Positions 46,650 through 56,718 of a stretch of DNA of 64,000 nucleotides are shown piece after piece. The stretch comes from Clostridium tertium (GTDB lineage: Bacteria; Bacillota; Clostridia; Clostridiales; Clostridiaceae). Each line of letters starts with the position of its first letter. Position 1 is the stretch's first letter. The stretch spans positions 1 to 64,000 of the forward strand of contig NZ_JAGGJY010000011.1 in NCBI RefSeq assembly GCF_017873245.1. The letters run 5' to 3'. The notes under the pieces are model-generated. The model was given only the letters and a program-made list of their open reading frames with translations, searched no databases and had not been told where the DNA came from. The translations under genes and the position numbers were made by a program.

Positions 46650-47261
46650 GTGAAGGATTTTTCTAAAGTGACTGTTATCTTAAGAGGTTACAGCTATGAA
46701 CAAACAAAAACCGTTATGGAGGCTTTAGTTCAATCAAATATTAGAGCAGTAGAAATAACATTAAACACAGATGGTGCACTTGAAACTATTGAAAAGATAT
46801 CAAAAGAATATGGAGATAGAGTTAGCATAGGTGCAGGTACAGTAAAAAATATAGAAGATGCAAAAAATGCAATAAAAGCAGGTGCAGAATTTATATTAAC
46901 ACCAATAGTAGTTGAGAAAGAAGTTATTGATGAGTGTAAGAAAAATAATGTTAAATCAATAATAGGAGCAATGACCCCAACAGAAATTTGGTGGTGTTAT
47001 GAAAATGGAGCAGATATAGTAAAAGTATTTCCAGCCAAAGCATGTGGAAGTAGCTATATAAAAGATATCAAGGCTCCTTTAGGAAATATAAAAGTAATGG
47101 CTGTTGGCGGAGTATCTGCAGATAATGCTAAAGAATTCTTAGAAAATGGAGCTGACTATTTAGGTATAGGCTCAAGTCTTTTTAATAAAGATGATGTGAA
47201 CTCAAAAAATATTGAAGCATTAGTAAAGGCATTAAAGGAATTAGAAAGAGTGATACAGTAG
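46650..47261 (+). CDS. KDPG/KDPGal aldolase (third paralogue)
   Basis: A 203-residue Eda/DgoA-family aldolase: RAVEITLNT with the conserved Glu, GAGTVKN, and Schiff-base Lys in IVKVFPAK. GTG at 46650 is taken as start because AAAGGGGGG lies six bases upstream; an ATG at 46602 is inside the sigma-54 promoter and would be untranscribed. It heads the PTS-DgoD operon and more likely acts on the galactonate-derived keto-deoxy phosphate, as DgoA does. It is short but complete. Confidence 0.88.
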   Translation: MKDFSKVTVILRGYSYEQTKTVMEALVQSNIRAVEITLNTDGALETIEKISKEYGDRVSIGAGTVKNIEDAKNAIKAGAEFILTPIVVEKEVIDECKKNNVKSIIGAMTPTEIWWCYENGADIVKVFPAKACGSSYIKDIKAPLGNIKVMAVGGVSADNAKEFLENGADYLGIGSSLFNKDDVNSKNIEALVKALKELERVIQ

Positions 47262-47272
47262 GGGGAAAGAAT

Positions 47273-47719
47273 ATGAGTCACAGTACTTTAATTTACAGAA
47301 ATTTAGAGTGTAGTACTAGTAGTGAAATTTTAAGTTTTTTAGCAGATAAATTAAAAGATGAAGGATTTGCTAAGGATGGGTATAAAGAGGCTATATTAAA
47401 GCGTGAAGTAGAATATCCAACTGGATTACCTGCTGCAATAAAAATAGCAATACCACATTGTGATCATACTTTAGTAAATGAATCTGCCATAGCAATGGGA
47501 ATACTTAATAATCCCGTAGATTTTCAAGCTATGGATGATCCAAGTATAACATTGGATGTTCAAATAGTAATTATGCTAGCATTAAATGAACCTCATGGTC
47601 ATATTGAAATGCTACAAAAAATAATTAGTTTAATTCAAAATTCAGAAGATTTAAAGAAAATTATAGAAGCAAAATCTGATGAAGCTATCTTAGAAGTAGT
47701 TAAGAGCTATTTGGATTAA
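47273..47719 (+). CDS. PTS EIIA, galactitol/fructose type
   Basis: A 148-residue EIIA-2 domain protein with the phospho-His in AIPHCDH (about 63). AGGGGGAAAG precedes the ATG. It receives phosphate from HPr and passes it to the EIIB encoded 65 bp downstream. Similar to GatA. Confidence 0.9.
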   Translation: MSHSTLIYRNLECSTSSEILSFLADKLKDEGFAKDGYKEAILKREVEYPTGLPAAIKIAIPHCDHTLVNESAIAMGILNNPVDFQAMDDPSITLDVQIVIMLALNEPHGHIEMLQKIISLIQNSEDLKKIIEAKSDEAILEVVKSYLD

Positions 47720-47783
47720 ATACCTAGAAAAATTTATAGAAATAAATCATAGTAAATATTAAAAAAATTGGAGGAGTAAAAAA

Positions 47784-48065
47784 ATGAAAAGAATATTAGT
47801 AGCTTGTGGAAATGGAATTGCAACATCAACAGTAGTGGCAACAAAGATTAGGGAAATATGTGAAGAAAATGGAGTTGCAGTATCAGTAACTCAATGCAAA
47901 TTATTAGAGATTGATAGCAAGGTAGATGATTTTGATATATTAGTTACAACAGGAAAATATGGTGGAGATAGCGCAAAAATACCAGTAGTATCAGCAATGT
48001 CTTTATTAACAGGAATCGGAGAAGATGAAACTTTAGAAGAAATATTAAACTATGCTAAGAAATAA
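47784..48065 (+). CDS. PTS EIIB, galactitol type
   Basis: A 93-residue GatB/SgcB-like EIIB; phospho-Cys8 in VACGNGIATST. GGAGGAG precedes the ATG. Between EIIA and EIIC genes of the same operon. Confidence 0.92.
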   Translation: MKRILVACGNGIATSTVVATKIREICEENGVAVSVTQCKLLEIDSKVDDFDILVTTGKYGGDSAKIPVVSAMSLLTGIGEDETLEEILNYAKK

Positions 48066-48105
48066 ATAGTTAAGAATAGTATTAAATAATTGAGGAGGAT
48101 TAACT

Positions 48106-49494
48106 ATGGAACTTATTTATAATGTATTCCAGACATTATTAAATGCAGGCCCAACTGTACTTTTACCATTAATAATATTAGGTGTAGGCCTTGTTTTTGG
48201 GGTTAAACCAGCTAAGGCATTTAGATCAGGGTTAACAGTTGGTATTGGATTTGCAGGTATTAAGCTTGTAATTAACCTTTTATCTGGAAGCCTTGGACCA
48301 GCAGCTAAAGCAATGGTTGAAAGATGGGGCTTTAGCTTAGATGTACTAGATGTAGGCTGGGGAACAATAGCAGCTGTAACTTGGGCATCACCTATTATAC
48401 CTATTTTAATATTCGCAATTTTAGCTATAAATATTATAATGTTAATTCTTAAGAAAACGAATACTTTAGATGTTGATATATGGAACTATCACCATATGGC
48501 TATAGTTGGGGTTATGACTTATTTCGTAACTGGAAACATATTCTTTGGAGTTGGAGCAAGTATAGCAATGGCAATAGTAACATTTAAGCTATCAGACTGG
48601 TCAGCAGGTATGGTAGAAGATTACTTTGGTTTACCAGGAGTGTCATTGCCAACAGTTTCAGCATTATCTTCATTAATAGTTGCAGTACCACTTAACTGGT
48701 TATTGGATAAGGTACCAGGAGTAAATAAAATAAATTTCTCACTAAAAGATGCTAAAAAATATTTAGGTTTTTTTGGAGAACCAATGATAATGGGATTAAT
48801 TTTAGGTGGAGTTATTGGTGCATTAGCTGGATATGACTTTACTAACATAGCAAATGTTGCAGTAAATATGGCGGCAGTTCTAGTTCTTATACCTAAGATG
48901 ACATCACTATTTATGGAAGGTTTAATGCCTATATCAGAAGGTGCAAAGAAATTTGCAAAGAAGAAATTTAAAGGAAGAGATCTATTTATAGGATTAGATG
49001 CAGCAGTAGTATCAGGTAATCCAGATGTTATAACAACTTCATTAATAGTAATACCATTAACAATATTATTAGCGGTAGTACTTCCTGGAAATAGAATGTT
49101 ACCTTTTGCAGACTTAGCAGTTGTTCCATTTAGAGTTGCACTTGTAGTTGCGTTAACTAGAGGAAATCTATTTAAAAACGTGGTAATTGGTCTATGTACT
49201 ACTGCAGCTATATTATTAGCTGGTACAGTTACAGCTCCAGTTTTAACAGATTTAGCTTCAAGTGTTGGGATTGATTTAAGCTTAGCAGCTGGTGCATTAA
49301 TATCATCATTTGCAGCAACAAGCTTAACTCAAAGTTTTATAATATTCATGGCCTTTACTGTAGGTAATCCAATAATAAATATTCCATTATTAATAATAGG
49401 ATTTGCAGTGATTTGGTACTACATGGATGTTATTAAACCTAAGAAAGATGCAAAGAAAAATCTAGAAAATAATGAAGTAGGGCAAAGTGCTTAA
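48106..49494 (+). CDS. PTS EIIC, galactitol type
   Basis: A 462-residue membrane component of the Gat family, with about ten to eleven helices and the GLMPISEGAKKFAKKKFKGR cytoplasmic loop typical of GatC/SgcC. GAGGAGG precedes the ATG. It transports and phosphorylates a polyol or, by context, a sugar acid; the substrate is not decided by sequence. Next to dgoD-like gene 31 bp downstream. Confidence 0.92.
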   Translation: MELIYNVFQTLLNAGPTVLLPLIILGVGLVFGVKPAKAFRSGLTVGIGFAGIKLVINLLSGSLGPAAKAMVERWGFSLDVLDVGWGTIAAVTWASPIIPILIFAILAINIIMLILKKTNTLDVDIWNYHHMAIVGVMTYFVTGNIFFGVGASIAMAIVTFKLSDWSAGMVEDYFGLPGVSLPTVSALSSLIVAVPLNWLLDKVPGVNKINFSLKDAKKYLGFFGEPMIMGLILGGVIGALAGYDFTNIANVAVNMAAVLVLIPKMTSLFMEGLMPISEGAKKFAKKKFKGRDLFIGLDAAVVSGNPDVITTSLIVIPLTILLAVVLPGNRMLPFADLAVVPFRVALVVALTRGNLFKNVVIGLCTTAAILLAGTVTAPVLTDLASSVGIDLSLAAGALISSFAATSLTQSFIIFMAFTVGNPIINIPLLIIGFAVIWYYMDVIKPKKDAKKNLENNEVGQSA

Positions 49495-49525
49495 TTAAAA
49501 TATAGTAGTAGAAGGAGACTTTGTA

Positions 49526-50671
49526 ATGAAAATAACAGAAATTAAAGTTTATACTGTAAAGCCAAGATGGATATTCATAAAGATTTCAACTGATGAAGGA
49601 ATTGAAGGTTGGGGTGAAATGATATCTGGAACTAAAACAGATACAGTAGTAGCAGGTGCTTATGAATTAGGAAAAAGAATAATAGGAAGAAATCCATTTG
49701 AAATAGAAAGAATATGGCAAGAACTTCACAGATCATTCTTTAGAGGTGGTCCAATTAATGGAACAATAATTTCAGGAATAGAAATGGCTTTATGGGATAT
49801 TAAAGGTAAAGCATTAAATGTTCCAATATATGAATTATTAGGTGGAGCAGCAAGAGATAGAATAATGGTATATTCATGGATAGGTGGAGATAGACCACAA
49901 GATGTTGCAAAAGAAGCTATTGATAGAAGAGATAGAGGTTTTAAAGCAATAAAAATGAATGCTACAGAAGAACTTCATTATATAGATTCATTTGAAAAGG
50001 TCCAAGCAGTAGTTGATAGGGTTAAATCTATAAGAGATGCTGTTGGATTTGATTTAAGTATAGGAGTTGACTTCCATGGACGTGTTCATAAGGGAATGGC
50101 TAAGGTTTTAGCAAAGGAATTAGAGCCTTATAAATTAATGTTCTTAGAAGAAGTTGTACTTCCAGAAAATGAAGAAGCATTTAGAGAAGTTGCTAATCAT
50201 ACTGCTACACCACTTGCAACAGGTGAAAGACTATATAGTAGATGGGACTTTAAAAACATATTAAAAGAAGGAGTTATTGATATAATTCAACCAGATATAG
50301 CTCTTTGCGGCGGAATATTAGAAACTAGAAAAATTGCAGCTATGGCAGAAGCATTTGATGTTGCTGTTGCACCTCATGCACCTTATGGGCCAATAGCTTT
50401 AGCAGCAACATTACAATTGGATGTTTGTACACCAAATGTATTTATACAAGAGCAAAGTTTAGGAATTCACTACAATAAAGGATTTGACTTACTTGATTTT
50501 GTAAAAAATAAAGAAATATTCCAATATAAAGATGGATATTTAGAATTGCCAACAAAGCCAGGTCTAGGTATAGAAATAGATGAAGAACTTGTAGAAAAAG
50601 TTTCTGCAGAAGGATTATACTGGACAAATCCTAGTTGGAAAAACTATGATGGAACAATAGCTGAATGGTAA
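49526..50671 (+). CDS. dgoD: D-galactonate dehydratase-like enolase-superfamily enzyme
   Basis: A 381-residue mandelate racemase/DgoD-family enzyme, nearly collinear with E. coli DgoD (382 residues). Metal ligands Asp182, Glu208 and Glu234 and catalytic His184 and His284 are all in place, as are YSWIGGDRP and the QEQSLGIHYNKG stretch. It would dehydrate galactonate to 2-keto-3-deoxygalactonate. In this operon the sugar would enter via a PTS, so the physiological substrate could be the 6-phosphate; the aldolase is first gene and no kinase is present. AAGGAG precedes the ATG. Confidence 0.9.
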   Translation: MKITEIKVYTVKPRWIFIKISTDEGIEGWGEMISGTKTDTVVAGAYELGKRIIGRNPFEIERIWQELHRSFFRGGPINGTIISGIEMALWDIKGKALNVPIYELLGGAARDRIMVYSWIGGDRPQDVAKEAIDRRDRGFKAIKMNATEELHYIDSFEKVQAVVDRVKSIRDAVGFDLSIGVDFHGRVHKGMAKVLAKELEPYKLMFLEEVVLPENEEAFREVANHTATPLATGERLYSRWDFKNILKEGVIDIIQPDIALCGGILETRKIAAMAEAFDVAVAPHAPYGPIALAATLQLDVCTPNVFIQEQSLGIHYNKGFDLLDFVKNKEIFQYKDGYLELPTKPGLGIEIDEELVEKVSAEGLYWTNPSWKNYDGTIAEW

Positions 50672-50680
50672 AATAATAAT

Positions 50681-50727
50681 AAATGATCTGTATGAAACTT
50701 TTAAATCATACAGATCATTTTATTTAT
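50681..50727 (+). terminator. Terminator of the sigma-54 PTS operon
   Basis: AAATGATCTGTATGA pairs with TCATACAGATCATTT perfectly, then TATTTAT. It lies between dgoD and the HAD gene. Confidence 0.85.
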
Positions 50728-50748
50728 AAGAAAATGAAGGAGATAGTA

Positions 50749-51588
50749 ATGAAAAGATTAAATTATAAATTGATATGTATAGATTTAGATGGAACTCTAT
50801 TAACAGATGACAAGAAAATTACAAATGAAAATATAGAAGCAATAAAGAAAGCTATTGATAGTGGAGTAAATATATGTATAGCTACAGGTAGAATTTATAA
50901 GTTTGTAGATCATATAAAAGATTTATTAGGGGTTAGTACTAAAGTAATAGCTTCAAATGGAGGCATAATTTTAACAGAGGATGGAAATTTAGAATTTAGA
51001 ACATTAAGTTACGAGGAAATATTAAAATTGAAGGAATTAGTAAAAGACTATGATGTAGATATATATTTAAATACTGAAAATGAAATAATTTCTGAAAATA
51101 ACATTCCAAATGAATATAGTTATAAAAAAATAAATAAGTATTTAGATAATAAGCATAAAGTAAATATAATTGAAAACTATCCATTTGAAAATTTAGCTCT
51201 AGATAATAAATATAAAATAGTTAAGGCAATTTGTATAAATAAGAATAATTTAGATGAAGTAAAAAGAGTGAGGACAATTCTGGAGGAGACGGAAGAGTTT
51301 GAAATATCTAGTGCAGAGCATCATTATTGCGAAATAAATAGTAAGGGTATTTCTAAAGGAAAAGCTGTGGAGGAATTGGTAAAGGAATTGGGTATAGATA
51401 TTAAAGAGGTTATTTGTATTGGTGATGGTGGAAATGATATAGAAATGTTAAGGAGAGCGGGGATAGCTGTAGTAATGAAAAATGGAATGGATGAGGTAAA
51501 AGCTATGGCAGATTATATTACAGAGGATAATAATAACAGTGGAGTTGCAAAGGCTATTAATAAATTGATTTTAGATGATTTAAATTAA
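50749..51588 (+). CDS. Cof-type HAD-IIB phosphatase
   Basis: A 279-residue HAD hydrolase: motif I DLDGTLLTDD near the N-terminus, a C2 cap, and motif III/IV in GKAVEELVKELG and GDGGNDIEMLRRAG. AAGGAG lies six bases before the 50749 ATG, downstream of the operon terminator. These enzymes dephosphorylate sugar phosphates or flavins; here it could limit build-up of phosphorylated sugar acids. Confidence 0.9.
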   Translation: MKRLNYKLICIDLDGTLLTDDKKITNENIEAIKKAIDSGVNICIATGRIYKFVDHIKDLLGVSTKVIASNGGIILTEDGNLEFRTLSYEEILKLKELVKDYDVDIYLNTENEIISENNIPNEYSYKKINKYLDNKHKVNIIENYPFENLALDNKYKIVKAICINKNNLDEVKRVRTILEETEEFEISSAEHHYCEINSKGISKGKAVEELVKELGIDIKEVICIGDGGNDIEMLRRAGIAVVMKNGMDEVKAMADYITEDNNNSGVAKAINKLILDDLN

Positions 51589-51733
51589 TAATAGTTTATT
51601 TACTTATAGCAATATTATTAATGGCGCATGAAATATACAGTATTAATCAATAATTTGATTAATAATAACTTCAGTTTCTCCGATAATATTTGATATAATA
51701 CTATGAGGATAGTTGAATGGAGAGATGAATTAT

Positions 51734-52864
51734 ATGAAGTTTATATTGGCCCCGGATTCGTTTAAAGAAAGTATGACGTCAAAAGATGCTTGTAATGCTA
51801 TGGAAAGAGGAATTAAAAAAGTAATTAAAGATGCCATATGCATAAAGGTTCCTATGGCGGATGGAGGAGAAGGAACTGTTGAAGCTTTAGTTGAGGCAAC
51901 TGAAGGAAGATTTGTAAGTGCAGTAGTTACTGATCCTCTTGGACATAGAAAGATAAATGCTACTTATGGAATATTAGGAAATGGTGAAAAAGCAATTATT
52001 GAAATGGCAAGTGCAAGTGGTATTCATCTTGTTGAAGGAAAGAATAGGAATCCTTTAATTACAACTACATATGGTACAGGTGAGTTAATATTAGATGCTA
52101 TAAATAGGGGAATAAAGCATATAATAATTGGAATTGGGGGAAGTGCTACTAATGATGGTGGTGCTGGAATGATTCAAGCTTTAGGAGCTCATTTATTAGA
52201 TAAAGAGGGTAAGGAACTAAATTTTGGTGGTAGTGAGTTAATTAAATTAAATACTATAGATTTAACTAATTTTGATAAGCGACTAAATGATGTTATATTT
52301 GAGGTTGCTTGCGATGTAAACAATCCGCTTATAGGAGAAAATGGTGCTTCAAGAATATTTGGTCCTCAAAAGGGAGCAACAGAAGATATGATTATACAAT
52401 TAGATGAAGCGTTAGCTAACTACGCAGAAGTAATTAAAAGAGAACTTGGAATTGATGTAGCAAATGTTGAAGGGGCTGGTGCTGCAGGTGGAGTTGGGGC
52501 AGCATTACTTGCTTTTTTTAATGGAAGACTTAAAAGTGGGATAGAGTTAATAATAAAGCATACTGATTTAGAAAATAAGATTAAAGAAGCTGATTTTGTA
52601 TTTACTGGAGAAGGTTCAATAGATAGCCAAACTATCTTTGGAAAAACTCCTATGGGAGTAGCATCTGTGGCTAAAAAAAGTGGAGTAAAAACAATTGCTT
52701 TTGCAGGAAAGATTGGTGAAGGAGCAGAAAATCTTTATGATATAGGAATAAACTCAATATTTGGTATTATAAGAGGTGTATGTTCTTTGGAGGAAGCTCT
52801 TAAAAATGGAGAAATTAATCTTGAAAAAACTGTTGAGAATGTAGTTAGAACTTTAATTTTATAA
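51734..52864 (+). CDS. glxK: Glycerate kinase (GlxK/GarK family)
   Basis: A 376-residue kinase phosphorylating D-glycerate to 2- or 3-phosphoglycerate. N-terminal APDSFKESMTSKDA, the central GIGGSATNDGGAGM and FTGEGSIDSQT motifs are diagnostic. GGAGAG lies nine bases before 51734; an ATG at 51713 overlaps the region upstream of it. Separate transcription unit with its own terminator, but next to the sugar-acid locus it may serve a glycerate-producing branch. Confidence 0.93.
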   Translation: MKFILAPDSFKESMTSKDACNAMERGIKKVIKDAICIKVPMADGGEGTVEALVEATEGRFVSAVVTDPLGHRKINATYGILGNGEKAIIEMASASGIHLVEGKNRNPLITTTYGTGELILDAINRGIKHIIIGIGGSATNDGGAGMIQALGAHLLDKEGKELNFGGSELIKLNTIDLTNFDKRLNDVIFEVACDVNNPLIGENGASRIFGPQKGATEDMIIQLDEALANYAEVIKRELGIDVANVEGAGAAGGVGAALLAFFNGRLKSGIELIIKHTDLENKIKEADFVFTGEGSIDSQTIFGKTPMGVASVAKKSGVKTIAFAGKIGEGAENLYDIGINSIFGIIRGVCSLEEALKNGEINLEKTVENVVRTLIL

Positions 52865-52876
52865 TATTAAAAGTTA

Positions 52877-52914
52877 AAAAAGCATAACTATTTAAAATAT
52901 TAGTTATGCTTTTT
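52877..52914 (+). terminator. Terminator after glycerate kinase
   Basis: AAAAAGCATAACTA pairs with TAGTTATGCTTTTT around a 10-nt loop. Confidence 0.85.
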
Positions 52915-53126
52915 GGATTTAAAATTATTTTTGGATTTAAGATTAATATAATGTAGAAGAAAGTAAGGAGTATTGGGAAAAATGTGGAATTTTTATTTAA
53001 GCTATGTTATAATGTACTGAAAAATTGCATATGGGTATTAAATGAATGAAATAATAGTAATATTCTAATTATTTCATTTTTATTTATATTGAAAAGAATT
53101 AAAAGAAAAGGAGTGAACACGCAGCA

Positions 53127-54854
53127 ATGAAATTATTATTAAAGTATTTAAAAAATTATAAGGCGCTTCTTATACTAAATATTATATCTGTCTTTGGCTT
53201 TGCATTAGTTGAATTAGGAATACCAACTATAATGGCAAAAGTTATAGACAAAGGGATAGTAAATAGTGACATTAATTATGTAAAAAGAATGGGGATAATT
53301 ATTTCAATTATTTCGGTTATTGGAGTTCTTGGAACAATACTTTTAGGATTTTGTTCATCAAGAATTTCTACAGGTATAACAAGAGATATTAGAAATGATA
53401 TTTTTAAAAAGTCACAAGAATTTTCACATACGGAGTATGATAAGTTTGGAGTATCATCAATGATAACGAGAACTACAAATGATGCATTTGTACTTCTACA
53501 ATTCACTAATACTCTTTTAAGAACAGCATTATTAACTCCAGTAATGTTTATAGTAAGTTTAATAATGATTCTTAAAACAAGTCCTTCATTATCTGTAGTT
53601 CTAGCCATAACTATTCCATTTATAATACTTGGAGTTATAGTTATAGCAAAGATATCTGAGCCATTATCAGAAACTCAACAAAAGAGACTAGATAAGCTAA
53701 ACAGAATATCAAGAGAAAACTTAACAGGAATAAGAGTTATAAGGGCTTTTGGAAATGATAATTATGAAGGAAAAAGATTTGATGAAACTAATGAATTATA
53801 TGCACAAGTTTCTAAAAAGCTTCATAAGCTCATGGCTATATCTCAGCCAATGTTCTTCTTCTTATTAAATTTAGCAATTATAGCAATATTTTGGGTATCA
53901 AGTAAAATGATAAATGTAGGAACTCTTCAAGTAGGACAATTAGTAGCATTTATTGAGTATTTATTTCATGCCATGTTTTCAATTATGTTATTTTCAATGG
54001 TATTTATAATGTATCCTAAAGCACAAGTTTCAGCTAATAGAATTAAGGAAATATTAGATGAAGATCCTATAATAAAGAGTCCAGAAAATGGAGTTAAAGA
54101 TACAGAAATTAAAGGATTAGTAGAATTTGATAATGTATCGTTTGTATATCCAAATGGAGAAGAAGCAGTACTTAAAGATATTTCTTTTACTGCTAAAAAG
54201 GGTGAAACAATTGCTTTTATAGGAAGTACAGGGAGTGGAAAAAGTACATTAATAAATCTTATTCCAAGATTTTATGATGTTACGAAAGGTAGTATTAAAA
54301 TAGATGGAGTGGATGTAAGAGATTATGAGTTAAAGGCATTACGTAAAAAAATTGGGTTTATACCTCAAAAGACGCTTTTATTTACTGGTAGTATAGCAAG
54401 TAATATTAAGTTTGGTAAGAAAAATGCAGATACTGGAGAAGTTGAATATTCTGCAAAGGTTGCACAAGCTTATGATTTCATTTCACGTAAACCTAAAAAA
54501 TTTGATGAAGTAATAAGTGAAGGTGGATCAAACGTATCAGGAGGACAAAAGCAAAGACTTTCAATAGCTAGAGCAATAGTTAGAAAACCAGAAATATATA
54601 TATTTGATGATAGTTTTTCAGCTTTAGATTTTAAAACAGACGCTATTTTAAGAAAGAGACTTAAATCAGAAACTAAGGATTCAGTAGTGCTAATAGTAGC
54701 ACAAAGAATTGGTTCAATAATGGATGCTGATAAAATAGTAGTATTAAATGAAGGAGAAGTAGTAGGTATTGGAACTCATAAAGAATTACTTAAGACTTGT
54801 GAAATTTATCATGAAATAGCATCATCACAACTTACAGAGGAGGAACTTGCATAA
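53127..54854 (+). CDS. Heterodimeric ABC exporter subunit with degenerate ATP site
   Basis: A 575-residue exporter half: six transmembrane helices (about 1-310) and an NBD. Walker A GSTGSGKST and signature VSGGQKQR are normal, but the Walker B is followed by Asp instead of Glu (IFDDSFSALD) and the H-loop has Gln instead of His (VAQRIGS). Those losses are expected in the non-catalytic partner of LmrCD/TM287-288-type heterodimers. Its stop codon overlaps the next start by one base. Confidence 0.92.
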   Translation: MKLLLKYLKNYKALLILNIISVFGFALVELGIPTIMAKVIDKGIVNSDINYVKRMGIIISIISVIGVLGTILLGFCSSRISTGITRDIRNDIFKKSQEFSHTEYDKFGVSSMITRTTNDAFVLLQFTNTLLRTALLTPVMFIVSLIMILKTSPSLSVVLAITIPFIILGVIVIAKISEPLSETQQKRLDKLNRISRENLTGIRVIRAFGNDNYEGKRFDETNELYAQVSKKLHKLMAISQPMFFFLLNLAIIAIFWVSSKMINVGTLQVGQLVAFIEYLFHAMFSIMLFSMVFIMYPKAQVSANRIKEILDEDPIIKSPENGVKDTEIKGLVEFDNVSFVYPNGEEAVLKDISFTAKKGETIAFIGSTGSGKSTLINLIPRFYDVTKGSIKIDGVDVRDYELKALRKKIGFIPQKTLLFTGSIASNIKFGKKNADTGEVEYSAKVAQAYDFISRKPKKFDEVISEGGSNVSGGQKQRLSIARAIVRKPEIYIFDDSFSALDFKTDAILRKRLKSETKDSVVLIVAQRIGSIMDADKIVVLNEGEVVGIGTHKELLKTCEIYHEIASSQLTEEELA

Positions 54855-56638
54855 TGAATAGATTTAAAGCAGTAGTGAAGAAAATTACTCCTTTTGTAAA
54901 TAAATATAAATGGTCATTCTGTGGAGCAATACTATTTATAGTATCAGCAGCAATATTCACAGCATTAGCTCCAAGAACAGAAGGTTTAATTATTACACAA
55001 TTGACTAAGGATTTTGAAGCCATTATAAAAGGAGTTCAAGGAGCTTCAGTTAATTTTAACTATATTATAAAAATTTTAATTTTGTTATTCCTTGTTTATA
55101 TAGGTAGTGCAGGATCTACATTTATAGCTAGTTTCTTATTAACCAATGCAATCCAAAATACAATGAAGGATATAAGAAATACAGTACAAAAGAAAATAAG
55201 TAAGCTACCTATAAAGTATTTTGATGGTAACAGTTATGGGGATGTATTAAGTCGTATTACAAATGATGTAGATACTATTTCCAATGCTTTGCAACAAAGT
55301 TTTGTTCAAGTAGTTAATGCATTTTTATCATTAAGCTTAGCACTTATAATGATGTATTCGATAAATGTAAAACTTGCACTTTTAGCAACTATTATAATTC
55401 CATTAAGTATTTTAATTACAAAGATTATAGTAAATAAATCACAGAACTTATTTAATAAACAACAAAAAGCTTTAGGAAAACTTAATGGTAAAGTACAAGA
55501 AATGTATACTGGTTTTAATGAAATTAAATTATATGGAAAGCAAGAAGATGCAATAAAAGAGTTTATGGATGTAAATGAAGAACTTAGAGCCACAGGATTT
55601 AAGGCACAATTTATATCAAGTATAATGTCACCATTGGTTGGACTTGTTAGCTATTTGGGAATTGCAGCAGTTGGAGTAACAGGAGCTATAACAGCAATAG
55701 CAGGAGGAATAACGGTAGGTAACCTTCAAGCATTTATACGTTATATATGGCAAATAAATCAACCTTTATCACAAGTAACACAGTTATCATCAGCAATACA
55801 ATCAGCAGTTGCAGCAGCTCATAGAGTATTCGAATTCTTAGATGAAGAAGAAGAAATAAAGGATATAGAAAAAGCTGTAAAACTTGATAGTCCAAAAGGA
55901 AATGTAACTTTTGAACATGTAAGGTTTGGATATAATGACGATAAGATTTTAATAGAAGATTTAAGTGCAGAAGTTAAAAGTGGCCAAATGGTTGCAATAG
56001 TTGGACCAACAGGGGCTGGAAAAACTACATTAATTAATCTTTTAATGAGATTTTATGAAATTAAAGGTGGATCAATAAAAATAGATGGAGTAGATATAAG
56101 GGATATGAAACGAGAGGATTTACGTTCAATATTTGGAATGGTGCTTCAAGATACTTGGTTATTTAACGGAACTATATATGATAACATAGAGTATGGAAGA
56201 TTTGGAGCAACAAAAGCAGAAATAGTAGAAGCAGCTAAAATAGCTAATGTTCATCATTTTATAAAAACTCTTCCTGATGGATATAACATGTTCTTAAATG
56301 AAGAGGCATCTAATATTTCACAAGGTGAAAAACAACTTTTAACAATAGCTAGAGCAATACTTAAAGATCCAGCTATATTGATCTTAGATGAAGCAACAAG
56401 TTCTGTAGATACAAGGTTAGAATTATTACTTCAAAAAGCTATGAGAAATATAATGAAGGGAAGAACTAGCTTTGTAATAGCTCATAGACTATCAACAATA
56501 AGAAGTGCTGATTTAATATTAGTTATAAATGATGGTAATATAATTGAACAAGGAACACATGAAGAATTAATGAAAAAAGGTGGCTTCTATGAAAAATTAT
56601 ATAACAGCCAATTCGCTGATAAAGAAGCATCAAATTAA
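54854..56638 (+). CDS. Heterodimeric ABC exporter catalytic subunit
   Basis: A 594-residue exporter half with six helices (about 15-325) and an NBD. Walker A GPTGAGKTT, LDEATSSVD with catalytic Glu, and the His switch IAHRLST are intact, while the signature reads ISQGEKQ, not LSGGQ. The weak signature faces the degenerate Walker site of its partner (53127), so the dimer has one active and one inactive ATP site. Likely multidrug or lipid export. Confidence 0.92.
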   Translation: MNRFKAVVKKITPFVNKYKWSFCGAILFIVSAAIFTALAPRTEGLIITQLTKDFEAIIKGVQGASVNFNYIIKILILLFLVYIGSAGSTFIASFLLTNAIQNTMKDIRNTVQKKISKLPIKYFDGNSYGDVLSRITNDVDTISNALQQSFVQVVNAFLSLSLALIMMYSINVKLALLATIIIPLSILITKIIVNKSQNLFNKQQKALGKLNGKVQEMYTGFNEIKLYGKQEDAIKEFMDVNEELRATGFKAQFISSIMSPLVGLVSYLGIAAVGVTGAITAIAGGITVGNLQAFIRYIWQINQPLSQVTQLSSAIQSAVAAAHRVFEFLDEEEEIKDIEKAVKLDSPKGNVTFEHVRFGYNDDKILIEDLSAEVKSGQMVAIVGPTGAGKTTLINLLMRFYEIKGGSIKIDGVDIRDMKREDLRSIFGMVLQDTWLFNGTIYDNIEYGRFGATKAEIVEAAKIANVHHFIKTLPDGYNMFLNEEASNISQGEKQLLTIARAILKDPAILILDEATSSVDTRLELLLQKAMRNIMKGRTSFVIAHRLSTIRSADLILVINDGNIIEQGTHEELMKKGGFYEKLYNSQFADKEASN

Positions 56639-56718
56639 TAACTACAAATTATTAGTATCCTATAATAAATAAGTGCATAATTTATATTATAAATAATTAT
56701 GTCTTTAGGAGTAGGATA

